A DNA stretch of 16,742 nucleotides from CAYURR01 sp964446745 (GCA_964446745.1 CAYURR010000049.1:1-16742); one strand, 5' to 3'. Positions 7,601 through 15,048 are shown, counted from the first letter of the stretch. The notes: generated by a model not told the origin, from the sequence alone. Made by a program: numbers and translations.

Positions 7601-10600
7601 CAAGCGTAGTCAGTGGCAATGACTATGTCGGCGGCGTGGTTGGATATGCCAGCTATGCTTACTTCTCAAGCTGCTATGCCACAGGCGCGGTCAGCGGCAA
7701 CAACTATGTCGGCGGCGTGGTAGGGTATACCTACTATACCGGCGTCATAAACTGCGTTGCGCTAAATCCAACCGTGAAAGCCACAGGCTCAGATGTTGCG
7801 CGCGTGATGGGGTATCCTGACAGAAGTTTCTTTTCCGCCAATTACGCCTTTAGCGGCATGACAAACGGCGGCGGCACAGCCTTTGGGGACGGAAACACCA
7901 TATTCAGTAGAGATGGCAAAAGCATAAGCATAACCGACATACTCACGACAAGCTTCTGGACAACAGCGGCAAACTGGAACGGCACGGCATGGGATACCAA
8001 TATCTGGACAATCACAAACGGCAAGCTGCCTATCCTGAAAACCGCGGGAGGCAACCAAAGCGGCGACAGCGGGTTGTATCTTACAGCGAAAGATATAGCG
8101 GGTGCAACCGTTGCTACGGCTGCATTTACCTATAACGGCAGTGAGCAACTGCCCATCATCAACTTTGGTGGCGTTTCCCTTGTTAAAGACGTGGACTATA
8201 CTGTTACCATCACCGGTGGCACAAGCAATGGCACAAACGCAGGTACAGTCAATATTACCATCACGGGCAAGGGTAACTATTCCGGCACAAAGACAGCCGG
8301 CTACACCATAAGCCCCAAGCCGATGAATGCGGCAATGGTAAACACCATTGCCCCGCAAACCTACGACGGCACGGCGAAGCAACCTGTACTCTCCTTTACC
8401 GACAGCTATGTAACGGCGAACGACTACACCGCCGCTTACAGCGACAATGTGAACGCAGGTACAGCCACGGTGCGTATCACACCAAAGGGCAACTACAGCG
8501 GCAGTGCATTTGATGTGAACTTCACCATGAACAAGGCTACGCATTCTCTCTTGCCGACCCACTCGGTGAACATTCAAAACGAAGCTGTCCGCAGCGGCAC
8601 AGTTATCCTTTCGAGTATTTTCGGCGGTGCGGCGAATGTTCCGCTGGGTGCGGTGTTTGGCACGCCGAGCGGCACGACCAATATTATGATGGCTGTTACC
8701 AAAACAGACAGCAGTACATTGTCTTACACAAGCAATAATAACGCCGCAAACACAACCTCCAGTGACACCTACACGGTGACAATAACCTCAACAAACTATG
8801 AGGACATCATCGCAACAATCGTATTTCAAGCAACTGACAAGACGGTTGTCACAATCGGCGGCTTGACAGCACCGTCCAAAACCTATGACGGCAATGCGAT
8901 AACAAACGCCGCTTTCGGAACAGCGACATTTACGCCGTCTTGGACAGGAACGCTGGAGTACAGCTACTATACGGGCGGCGACACGACCGCTTCATCAATA
9001 TCTGCTCCGAAAAATGCCGGGGATTACACCCTTGTGGTGAAAATTCCCGACAGTGATGTAGGTAACATAGGCGTGTTTGAAATTCCGTTTACCATAGCAA
9101 AAAAAGCAGCAACCGTGAAACCCAAAGATTTTTCTGTAATCATGGGCGGCACTATGCCGACCTTCGAGCTTGCATACACAGGGCTTGTCAGCGGCGAGAG
9201 CATTACCCCAAGCGAACCGCCGACATTCTCTTGCACAGCGGCAGACACCAACACGATTGGAACATACGCCATTACATGGAGCAATGAAGCGGCAACCTCT
9301 TTCACGGGAGATGAAAATTACATTGTAACCAAAACGGCAACCGGAACACTGACGATTAACTCCCAATACACCGTCACAATCGACGCTATGACAAACGGCA
9401 CGGTAACGGCTAACCCAACAGTGGCAGCACCCGGAACAACAATCCATCTGACCGTTACGCCGAGCAACGGTTACAGATTGAAAGACGGCACACTGAAATA
9501 CAACGACACGGCAATCACAGGCAACAGCTTCACTATGCCGGCGGATAACGTAACCATTACGGCAGAGTTTGAGTTGATAACGCCCAATACCTATACCGTA
9601 ACCGTAACAAATGGCACAGGCAGCGGCCGTTATACAGTGGGCGTGGTTGTAACAATATCCGCAAGCCATATGCCGAATTACAGCTTCACCCATTGGACGG
9701 CAAGCGGCGCAACCTTGGCGAACGCTAACAGCAGTACGACATCGTTTGTCATGCCAAGTGCAAACGTGAGTGTCACGGCGAACTATGTTTATATTGGCGG
9801 CAGTGATCCAACACCGACACCGACGTACGACTCAACACCGACATCTAACCCCACACCGACACTTTATCCGACACCGACACAGGCACCACAACCTGACCAA
9901 CCTAAAACAGAAGTCAGCATTGACAAAAACACCGTTACGGTTGTCACGGAAATCAAACCGGAAGTCAAAGGCAATACCGCAAGTGCGGCGATTTCAAGCA
10001 ATACCATAACCGAAGCCGTGAAAGCGGCAACGGATTCGGCTAAAACGGGCGGCACGGCGGTTACGGTTGAAATTAAGGTATCAGCGCCTCAAACAGCAAC
10101 AACCGTAGAAGCAACGATACCGAAGACCGCCTTTTCAGAGCTTGCAAAAAGCGCAGACAATGTAACCATTTCCACGCCGTTTGCAACCATCAACTTTAAC
10201 GACAAGGCATTACTTGAAATTGCAAAGGCCGCAAGCAACGACATTACCGTTACAGCAAGTATCGTAGACAAAACAACGCTTCCGGAAGCAACACAGCTTT
10301 TGGTAGGAAATAAACCTGTTTACGATTTCACAGTAAAGGCAGGCGAAAAGCTGATAACGGATTTCGGAAACGGCAAGGCAACAATAACAATCCCTTACAA
10401 CTTGGCAGCCGGCGAAAAGACTAACAGCATAGTTATCTACTATATCAATAGCAAAGGCGAGTTGGAAGTGGTGAAGAATTGTAAGTACGATGCGGCAACA
10501 GGAACCGTGTCATTTATCACCACTCACTTCTCACGCTACGCCGTGGCGTATAAGCCCGTCAGCTTTAATGACGTAAGCGGCAGCGATTGGTTCGTAAGTG

Positions 10601-11115
10601 CCGTTGACTTCGTGGCTTCAAGAGAGCTGTTCAGCGGTATGGGTAACAACGATTTCGCTTCTGCTTCGGCCATGAATAGAGCTATGTTTGTGACCGTGCT
10701 TGCAAGGCTTGACGGTGATGATCTAAATGCTTATGTTACCTCAGTGTTCTCTGATGTGGACATAAACGAATGGTACGGTAAGTCCATTGCTTGGGCGACA
10801 AGTAACAGCATCGTAAGCGGTGTAGAAAACGGAATGTTCGCACCAAACCGCGAAATCACAAGAGAAGAAATGGCGGTTATGCTTTATAACTATATGAAGT
10901 ATAAGGGTATAACCGTGCCCGACACAGGAAACAACACACCGTTCAATGACAGTGACAAGGTATCCGTTTGGGCGCAAGATGCTGTTGCAGAAATGAAGCG
11001 TCTCGGGTTAATCGGCGGCGTGGGCGGCAACAACTACGCACCAAAGGACACGGCAAACAGAGCAAGTGTCGCGACTATCTTTATGAATTTCATCAATGCT
11101 TTGCTAAAAAGGTAA
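4696..11115 (+). CDS. Giant multidomain SLH-anchored surface protein with GLUG repeats
   Basis: This is a 2139-residue secreted protein, started by an ATG with AAGGAGG 9 bases upstream. A signal peptide (KR then ~17 hydrophobic residues, likely cut after AFA at 29) is followed by a Cys/His-rich stretch (43-67) and an Ig-like region (~90-168). Three tandem GLUG units, probably beta-solenoids, span 173-505, 506-801 and 802-1117. Next come two MBG-like modules (~1127-1282), an unassigned segment (~1283-1383), a YDG/MBG region (~1384-1557), two InlB-type B-repeat modules (~1558-1698), a Thr/Pro linker (~1702-1735) and a pre-SLH domain (~1738-1954). Three SLH motifs (~1956-2139) anchor it to secondary cell-wall polymer. 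There is no LPxTG motif. The architecture suggests adhesion or surface binding rather than catalysis. It is probably cotranscribed with the arylsulfotransferase gene, and a strong terminator follows. Confidence 0.93.
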   Translation: MYTSPFKRILSILLTVAMVFSMSGMTAFAEELVLPLGTSTQADCHLAHDEACGYIAAVVGADCEHSCELCEAKDSGKAQTPPQGAQLITAFAPLDEAVRYQRATSPVLPETIEAIVDGEPAEIPVIWEAEGYNADAPDVGLYAFYANVSEGYALAYGVELPKITVMLVSRARMAGAGTEANPLQITNASQLAETAELVNVGKLESTVLGSSTATIYLKLMNDLDLSAYGAGYNSGKGWVPIGNVTNRFKGTFDGNGKVITGLYINDNTTDYMGLFGYVAMGTIQNLGVVGGSVTGNNYVGGVAGGISSSITVTNCYATGAVNGNNNNVGGVVGGVYNSTVTNCYATGTVNGSNNNVGGVVGEVIFGTITNCYATGAVSGGTSVGGVAGWGSNSTVTNCAALNPTVKATGSYVGRVIGYLSGSTLSGNIAFSGMGTDGGTAFGGGNALDHIDGLSKTAPEISASGFFQSVFTNDTSMWTFASGKLPGFGAAVDMPGHINETGAPFLGDGTDTDPYLIGTAAELAKLAELVNASTSPYADIGTYYKLTSDIDLSAYGTGWNGGKGWVPIGNNTNYFKGNFDGNGKIITRLYINDSTLDDAGLFGYVGGVTIKNFGVVGGSVTGNLRVGGVAGFAGGSIISNCFATGEVSGNTQIGGVMGAVNSSTVTNCYATGAVIGNNAVGGVVGYAFSSSAVTNCAALNPTVKATGQDVGRVVGYNSSTLSGNIAFGGMGTGGGTAFGGTNTHDGLDGESKTAAEISASGFFQSVFTGDTSMWTFADGKLPGFGGLVDMPVHLIDSGAPFAGGGTDTDPYLIGTAAQLAKLAELVNAGTAPYADSGKYYKLTADIDLSAYGTGYNGGKGWVPIGTTFQKSFNGNFDGNGKVITGLYINDSTANNMGLFGIFRSCTIKNLGIVGGSVSGGVYVGGVVGYVYNSTVTNCYATGSVTGNDYVGGVAGYVEYNNSPVTNCYATSVVSGNDYVGGVVGYASYAYFSSCYATGAVSGNNYVGGVVGYTYYTGVINCVALNPTVKATGSDVARVMGYPDRSFFSANYAFSGMTNGGGTAFGDGNTIFSRDGKSISITDILTTSFWTTAANWNGTAWDTNIWTITNGKLPILKTAGGNQSGDSGLYLTAKDIAGATVATAAFTYNGSEQLPIINFGGVSLVKDVDYTVTITGGTSNGTNAGTVNITITGKGNYSGTKTAGYTISPKPMNAAMVNTIAPQTYDGTAKQPVLSFTDSYVTANDYTAAYSDNVNAGTATVRITPKGNYSGSAFDVNFTMNKATHSLLPTHSVNIQNEAVRSGTVILSSIFGGAANVPLGAVFGTPSGTTNIMMAVTKTDSSTLSYTSNNNAANTTSSDTYTVTITSTNYEDIIATIVFQATDKTVVTIGGLTAPSKTYDGNAITNAAFGTATFTPSWTGTLEYSYYTGGDTTASSISAPKNAGDYTLVVKIPDSDVGNIGVFEIPFTIAKKAATVKPKDFSVIMGGTMPTFELAYTGLVSGESITPSEPPTFSCTAADTNTIGTYAITWSNEAATSFTGDENYIVTKTATGTLTINSQYTVTIDAMTNGTVTANPTVAAPGTTIHLTVTPSNGYRLKDGTLKYNDTAITGNSFTMPADNVTITAEFELITPNTYTVTVTNGTGSGRYTVGVVVTISASHMPNYSFTHWTASGATLANANSSTTSFVMPSANVSVTANYVYIGGSDPTPTPTYDSTPTSNPTPTLYPTPTQAPQPDQPKTEVSIDKNTVTVVTEIKPEVKGNTASAAISSNTITEAVKAATDSAKTGGTAVTVEIKVSAPQTATTVEATIPKTAFSELAKSADNVTISTPFATINFNDKALLEIAKAASNDITVTASIVDKTTLPEATQLLVGNKPVYDFTVKAGEKLITDFGNGKATITIPYNLAAGEKTNSIVIYYINSKGELEVVKNCKYDAATGTVSFITTHFSRYAVAYKPVSFNDVSGSDWFVSAVDFVASRELFSGMGNNDFASASAMNRAMFVTVLARLDGDDLNAYVTSVFSDVDINEWYGKSIAWATSNSIVSGVENGMFAPNREITREEMAVMLYNYMKYKGITVPDTGNNTPFNDSDKVSVWAQDAVAEMKRLGLIGGVGGNNYAPKDTANRASVATIFMNFINALLKR
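5212..6210 (+). repeat. GLUG unit 1 of the surface protein
   Basis: This unit covers residues ~173-505. It opens with GTEANPLQITNASQLAE and contains KGWVPIG and FDGNGKVITGLYIN. It then has three rungs of the type VGGVVG...TVTNCYATGxVxG, a rung ending NCAALNPTVKATG, and a closing FFQSVFTNDTSMWTF...GKLPGFG block. The aagggttggg anchor at 5401 recurs at 6379 and 7267, giving periods of 978 and 888 bp. Confidence 0.85.
6211..7098 (+). repeat. GLUG unit 2 of the surface protein
   Basis: This unit covers residues ~506-801 and has the same order of blocks as unit 1, but only two Cys-bearing YATG/FATG rungs before the NCAALNPTVKATG rung. Many stretches are nearly identical to unit 1 at the DNA level, including the FFQSVFT..TSMWTF block, which indicates recent duplication or gene conversion. 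Confidence 0.85.
7099..8046 (+). repeat. GLUG unit 3 of the surface protein
   Basis: This unit covers residues ~802-1117. It has three Cys-bearing CYAT rungs and then an NCVALNPTVKATG rung. The closing block differs from units 1 and 2 (SFWTTAANWNGTAWDTNIWT, then GKLPIL), as expected for a terminal cap before the Ig-like modules. Confidence 0.8.
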
Positions 11116-11164
11116 AGACAATAAGCTGTCAATAGGGAGCCAATAACTTCCTAAATGATACAGG

Positions 11165-11201
11165 AAAGCCCCCTATGTTATGAAAACACATAGGGGGCTT
11201 T
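11165..11201 (+). terminator. Strong rho-independent terminator of the surface-protein gene
   Basis: A perfect 14-bp stem pairs AAAGCCCCCTATGT (11165-11178) with ACATAGGGGGCTTT (11188-11201) around a 9-base loop. It is followed by TTGTATTTAT. It lies about 50 bp after the stop of the giant gene. Confidence 0.92.
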
Positions 11202-11265
11202 TTGTATTTATAGCCATACGGAGGATATATGAAGTACATAAGAATGAAATTACCTCCGCCACTAA

Positions 11266-11643
11266 TGGACAAGCATATACATAAACAGAATAATATCTGC
11301 ACTAGAGCGTAGCATGGCCATTAAGCACATCAAAAATTTAAAACCAACCTCTGTAGCCGATGACCTCATTCTTTACGATAGAGGATACGCAAGTGCAGAG
11401 AACATAGAGTTACTCATAAGCAGCAGGAAATGTTTTGTCATGCGTTTACGAAAAAAGTTTAACCTAAAGGCTGACAGAGCTGGATTGGGTATAACCCCAA
11501 TCATATTTCCTTTATCTACGGGATCGGTTAAATTGAATGTCATAAAATTCACATTACCAAGCGGTGAAATCGAGACACTCTTATCAAATCTCCCAATTGA
11601 ATTGAGTGTAAATGAGTATTTGACATTCCCTTGCTATCCATAA
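11266..11643 (+). pseudogene. IS4-type transposase fragment
   Basis: The frame is open from just after TAA 11263-11265 and becomes recognisable from about 11281 (NRIISALERSMAIKHIKNLK). It continues through DLILYDRGYASAENIELL and FVMRLRKKFN to SGEIETLLSNLP, then stops at 11643. This is the middle of an IS4-family DDE transposase, around the second Asp (the D of DRGY). The N-terminal part with the first Asp and the C-terminal part with the catalytic Glu region are both missing. The ATG at 11314 is internal and has no ribosome site. I found no flanking inverted repeats, so this is a remnant. Confidence 0.7.
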
Positions 11644-11746
11644 AATTGCATTGAGTATGTCTCGATAGAGCCTGATCTACACGTATTTGCTGCGGGAAAT
11701 ACAAAACACTAAACTATTTTCCGGCTTTTATTTGGGCATATTCCAC

Positions 11747-11971
11747 CTATTTCTTACCGTCTTGGCCTTCATCTTTTGTTTTTGCTGCGTTGTCCTTCTT
11801 CTTTTGCGAAGAATATAACGCCAGATTTGTACAAAGCACTGCTACCATGCAAGCGAAGGTTATAACTTGTGTATTATCAAATCCGCTAATAATCGTGGTT
11901 ATGGCCAATATCAATACCGAAATTGATAAAATTATAGAAGCAATTTTATAAATTCTAATTGGATTCTTCAT
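11747..11971 (-). CDS. Small two-helix membrane protein of unknown function
   Basis: This 74-residue protein starts at ATG 11971, which has GGGAGGG just upstream; an in-frame ATG at 12037 lacks such a site. It has a basic start (MKNPIRIYK) and two hydrophobic segments, about residues 10-30 (IASIILSISVLILAITTIIS) and 37-54 (VITFACMVAVLCTNLALY). A hydrophilic Lys/Asp-rich tail follows. The topology would place both ends inside. It lies downstream of the small peptide and ABC-ATPase remnants on the same strand. An immunity-type or accessory role in a small-peptide locus is possible but not shown by the sequence. Confidence 0.65.
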   Translation of the reverse strand: MKNPIRIYKIASIILSISVLILAITTIISGFDNTQVITFACMVAVLCTNLALYSSQKKKDNAAKTKDEGQDGKK

Positions 11972-12163
11972 AATTCCCTCCCATATGTTGTAGAGTCTCC
12001 ACTGAAACTCACTCTTGTTTCCGCTCCAAAAGTCCATCGTTATGTAACATGTTTAACATAAAGATGAACTTTTGGAAACTTTTTGACTTTCAAACTCCTG
12101 AGACTTACTCGCTTAACTCATGTAATACGCCGACATGTTGAATTTTTGAGAATCAATGAAAGC

Positions 12164-12232
12164 TTACCAGCGGCTTTCAACAACGGAACTAATTGCGCCC
12201 ACCACACCAGCTCCTGCTCCAACATTTGATGT
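12164..12232 (-). pseudogene. Gly/Ala/Val-rich peptide fragment
   Basis: The 22 residues directly after the stop of the ABC-ATPase fragment, in the same frame, read TSN and then VGAGAGVVGAISSVV, ending ESRW. This resembles the glycine-rich C-terminal part of class II bacteriocin-like peptides and of the small peptide at 12411. There is no start codon of its own. It may be a relic of a second small peptide gene or a chance string. Confidence 0.3.
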
Positions 12233-12337
12233 TTAATCGTCAGACTTCATACCGTAGATTTCAGCATAGTATTTCAGATTATCATAAACGGACAATGGCT
12301 CATACAAGCCAATCCAGCGACGCAAACTCACAAAGAA
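12233..12337 (-). pseudogene. ABC-transporter ATP-binding protein fragment
   Basis: The 34-codon frame contains LRRWIGLYEPLSVYDNLKYY followed by AEIYGMKSDD. This matches the segment between the Q-loop and the signature motif in NatA/bacteriocin-type ABC ATPases, where 'LYdnLtvydNLkyyAkiYG' is a common pattern. Neither Walker A nor the signature or Walker B is present, and stops bound it on both sides. It is therefore a remnant. Its position between two Gly-rich small-peptide sequences suggests a lost peptide exporter. Confidence 0.55.
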
Positions 12338-12410
12338 TTAGTTTCTCCTTACTGTGCGTATCTCCATCAATTCCTATTTGTACTGTTGTTTATCGCAATT
12401 ACCATAGGAG

Positions 12411-12569
12411 TTACTTATCACCGTTCTTTGATTTTGCCCGACCAACTCCGACTACTCCAGCTACGGTGGCGCCAGTAATAGCTGCCACAACAGTAGCATC
12501 AAGTTCAAAAAAGAATCTACTAATACTTCCAAGTATGACACCAACCACTACTCCAACGATAATGCACAT
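12411..12569 (-). CDS. Small Gly/Val-rich membrane or bacteriocin-like peptide
   Basis: This 52-residue frame starts at ATG 12569. It begins MCIIVGVVVGVILGSISRFF, continues with ELDATVVAAITGATVAGVVG and ends VGRAKSKNGDK. It has two hydrophobic helices with glycine-zipper spacing. Codon positions look normal, with valine and glycine codons varying at the third base. A strong AAAGGAGGG (12600-12608) lies too far from ATG 12569 (about 30 bases) but 11-12 bases from an in-frame ATA at 12587. Translation from ATA would add MYKNLI. The AUG there may have been lost by mutation, or the rare start may be used. It could be a small bacteriocin, a holin-like peptide or an unknown membrane peptide. Confidence 0.5.
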   Translation of the reverse strand: MCIIVGVVVGVILGSISRFFFELDATVVAAITGATVAGVVGVGRAKSKNGDK

Positions 12570-12718
12570 GATTAGGTTCTTATATATTCACAAGATTTCC
12601 CTCCTTTACTGTAAAAATGGCTGAAGACGCATCACTGAATAATGAATCGCAGCGTATCTTTATATAATAGTATCGTTTTTTCTATCATATATAAATTAGT
12701 TCGCGTGATTATATTATG

Positions 12719-12747
12719 TTGCTTTTTGTTGGAAAGCGTGATATGCT
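12719..12747 (+). promoter_or_regulatory. Sigma-A promoter of the Spo0A-like/GHKL operon
   Basis: TTGCTT (12719-12724) is followed after exactly 17 bases by TATGCT (12742-12747), about 50 bases ahead of the regulator's start codon at 12798. I saw no 0A-box (TGTCGAA-like) nearby. The rest of 12625-12718 is AT-rich with no other feature I can support. Confidence 0.55.
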
Positions 12748-12797
12748 ATGCCCAATAAGCAAACTGTTTGCCTGTACAAATAGAAAGGACGGCGATT

Positions 12798-13574
12798 ATG
12801 GAAAAGCCATTATCTATTCTTCTGATTGAAGATGAACCATTGGAATGTCAGGAGATGATTCGCCAGATAGAATCAACAAAAGAGGTTAAATTAGTGGGAG
12901 TTACCAATAACATTGTAAAAGCTTTAGAGTACGTCACAGATATGCAACCTGATGCCATTATTTTAGATTTGGAACTACATAAGGGATATGGCAACGGTCT
13001 GACATTTTTAGATTCATTGCGTGAAATAAGGTTAAATGTTCCGATATATGTGCTTGTGACAACACACAATATAAGTAGCATTACACATGAGGGCGCACGA
13101 AAAATGGGCGCTGATTTTATCATGCTTAAAAGTCAAGAAGATTACAATGCAAAAAGGGTTATAGAATTTCTCTGCTCATTAAAAAATATTATTCAAAGCA
13201 ATAAAAATACAATCATTCATTTAGATGATAAAGAATCCATAGAGCAAAAGCAGCAAAGGATAAAAAACAGGGTCATTACTGAACTTGAACATATTGGAAT
13301 TTCCCCAAACGTGATAGGTCGGAAATACTTAATTGACAGCATTATTCATGTCATAAATGACAATAGCGAAAGTATACTTACTGCTATATCTGCAAAATAT
13401 GCTAAAACCGAAGCAAGCGTGGAAAGAGCAATGCAAAATGCCATAAATAGGGCATGGAAAACGGCACATATTGATGATTTGGAAAAGTATTATACCGCGC
13501 GGATAAGATCAGCCAGAGGTGTGCCTACTATAATGGAATTTATCTACTATTACGCAGAAAAATTAAGAATGTGA
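12798..13574 (+). CDS. Spo0A-like response regulator (receiver + Spo0A C-terminal domain)
   Basis: This is a 258-residue protein from ATG 12798, which has AAAGGA 8-10 bases upstream; an in-frame TTG at 12768 lacks a site. The receiver domain (1-~132) has E11-D12, phospho-acceptor D57 in AIILDLEL, T88-T89 and K111 in IMLKSQED. After a charged linker, residues ~155-258 match the Spo0A DNA-binding domain. The key segments are LEHIGISPNVIGRKYLIDSI, the recognition-helix segment TEASVERAMQNAINRAW (204-220) and ARGVPTIMEFIYYYAEKLRM. The order and spacing are as in Spo0A (~260 residues). It is not likely to be the master sporulation regulator itself, since that is usually found beside spoIVB and the conservation here is only moderate. 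A GHKL kinase follows after 25 bp, which is an unusual pairing. Confidence 0.88.
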   Translation: MEKPLSILLIEDEPLECQEMIRQIESTKEVKLVGVTNNIVKALEYVTDMQPDAIILDLELHKGYGNGLTFLDSLREIRLNVPIYVLVTTHNISSITHEGARKMGADFIMLKSQEDYNAKRVIEFLCSLKNIIQSNKNTIIHLDDKESIEQKQQRIKNRVITELEHIGISPNVIGRKYLIDSIIHVINDNSESILTAISAKYAKTEASVERAMQNAINRAWKTAHIDDLEKYYTARIRSARGVPTIMEFIYYYAEKLRM

Positions 13575-13599
13575 GCTAAAACGGAAGAGGATGTTCAGT

Positions 13600-15048
13600 A
13601 TGGAAGCTTTTTTAATTATAAGGTTTTTTGGATTGTTAATCATAGCTTTGTATGTATACATGAAAATATTAAACATAACTCATATTTCAAAAATAAAAAT
13701 CATATCCGCTATCTTATTTTCATTGATAATGAGTGTTCCGTTATCTTATGTTCCTTTCTATGAAATCATGTTCTTGGGCTCTTTCTGTGTTTTCGTAGCA
13801 ATTACAACCAGAGTAAAACCAAGACTTTTGCTTACAGCTGTCTTTATTTCCACAGGAATCAGTTTAGGGATTGAGATTTTAGCATTTACAACCGTTTTAG
13901 CGCCATCCTTTCTTGTGGACACAATCTTTAAGCCGTCGCCGGAGCATACTATACAGATATCACCGGTGATAGTGGAAACAGTGGTTATTATAATAAGTAT
14001 AATTCTTTCCTATTTTTTCTTCAGAGTAAAGCGATTAAAAAAAGGATTTGTTTTTTTAGAAAGCAAAGAAGCCACGTGGATTGGGATAATTTTTAGTGTA
14101 ATAATCATGTTTAGCAGAAGTGTTTTAGATGAAACGGGTGCTATATTGTTTTTCATCAATATTTGTACCATAGGAATATACTTTTGGTGGCAGAACCACA
14201 CAACCATGCTATACCATCAAAGGGTAAATGAGCGAGAAATTGAAAGATGTCTTGCAGAAATTCACGAGAAAGATAATAAAATAAGGGAACTTTGTGAATC
14301 TAATGCGTTTTTAGCAAAGGCTGTGCATCGGGATAATAAACTGATTCCCGCCATGTACAACGCAGTAATGGTGCTCTTAGGGGATGCCGGAAGTAACGAC
14401 ATTCCACAATGCAGCCGCATACTTAGGGACTTAGACGAAATCATGCAAGAGCGAAAAGAAGTAATATCAGCGCTTCAAGGTAATCGTAGCCCCATGCCAT
14501 CCACCGGAATTTGGCGGATAGATAACATTATGAACTATATGCAAGCTAAGGCATCCGAAAAGGATATTTTTATTGATTTCTTAGTGAGTGACGGCATCAA
14601 TTTTCCAGACCAAAGCCAACTGCCTACGGAAAAGCTATCAACTTTGCTTGCAGATTTGATTGAGAATGCCATTATCGCAACTTCCCATAGCGCACATAAA
14701 AAAATATTAGTAGAAATGGGGATGGTAGATGGCTGTTACGAAATAACCATACAAGACAGCGGTATACCCTTTGAGGTTGAAACGCTGATTAGTTTGGGCT
14801 TAAAAAAAGCTACCACCCATGCAGACCAAGGCGGCAGCGGTATTGGCTATTTAACAATCTTTGATATTCTGTCCGAAAGTAAAGCGAGCCTTATTTTATC
14901 AGAATATCCGCCCGAAAATTTACCTTTTGCAAAATCAATAAAGGTTCGTAATGACGGTAAATCAATGTATTCCATATATTCATATCGTGCAGAACTAATT
15001 AGGAAGTCAACCGAAAGAGTGGATATGAATATATGCCATCAAAATTAA
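13600..15048 (+). CDS. GHKL-type sensor histidine kinase paired with the Spo0A-like regulator
   Basis: This membrane kinase has 482 residues from ATG 13600 (GAGG 9 bases upstream; ATG 13591 abuts that site). About six to seven hydrophobic segments occupy residues 1-200 (roughly 5-22, 33-50, 54-70, 76-100, 122-142, 158-172 and 181-197). A coiled-coil linker lies at ~205-240. The H-box is AVHRDNKLIPAM with His243. The N-box is LLADLIENAIIAT (Asn356). The ATP lid motifs are DSGIPF (386-391) and GGSGIGYLTIFDIL (411-424). This is the AgrC/LytS-like GHKL class, usually partnered with LytTR regulators but here in an operon with a Spo0A-type one. The last codons overlap a small ORF that starts at 15033. 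Confidence 0.88.
   Translation: MEAFLIIRFFGLLIIALYVYMKILNITHISKIKIISAILFSLIMSVPLSYVPFYEIMFLGSFCVFVAITTRVKPRLLLTAVFISTGISLGIEILAFTTVLAPSFLVDTIFKPSPEHTIQISPVIVETVVIIISIILSYFFFRVKRLKKGFVFLESKEATWIGIIFSVIIMFSRSVLDETGAILFFINICTIGIYFWWQNHTTMLYHQRVNEREIERCLAEIHEKDNKIRELCESNAFLAKAVHRDNKLIPAMYNAVMVLLGDAGSNDIPQCSRILRDLDEIMQERKEVISALQGNRSPMPSTGIWRIDNIMNYMQAKASEKDIFIDFLVSDGINFPDQSQLPTEKLSTLLADLIENAIIATSHSAHKKILVEMGMVDGCYEITIQDSGIPFEVETLISLGLKKATTHADQGGSGIGYLTIFDILSESKASLILSEYPPENLPFAKSIKVRNDGKSMYSIYSYRAELIRKSTERVDMNICHQN

Noticed and set aside
7789..8577. A 262-codon open frame on the minus strand inside the surface-protein gene
   Set aside because: It is antisense to well-supported GLUG and MBG domains, its translation is Cys/Arg/Gly-rich without any domain pattern, and it has no ribosome site. 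It is a by-product of the sense-strand codon bias.
8995..9693. A 232-codon minus-strand frame inside the surface-protein gene
   Set aside because: It is antisense to the YDG and B-repeat modules, with Cys/His/Arg-rich low-plausibility protein and no start signal. Treated as a shadow.
12038..12163. Possible further gene or operator, including the dyad around 12041-12060 (AACATGTT)
   Set aside because: There is no open frame with a start and ribosome site, and the dyad is short and imperfect. Nothing supportable was found in this stretch.
12193..12624. A 143-codon plus-strand frame
   Set aside because: The protein is Ser/Thr/His/Pro-rich without pattern and lacks a ribosome site. The minus strand of the same region carries the recognisable ABC-ATPase fragment and Gly-rich peptide.
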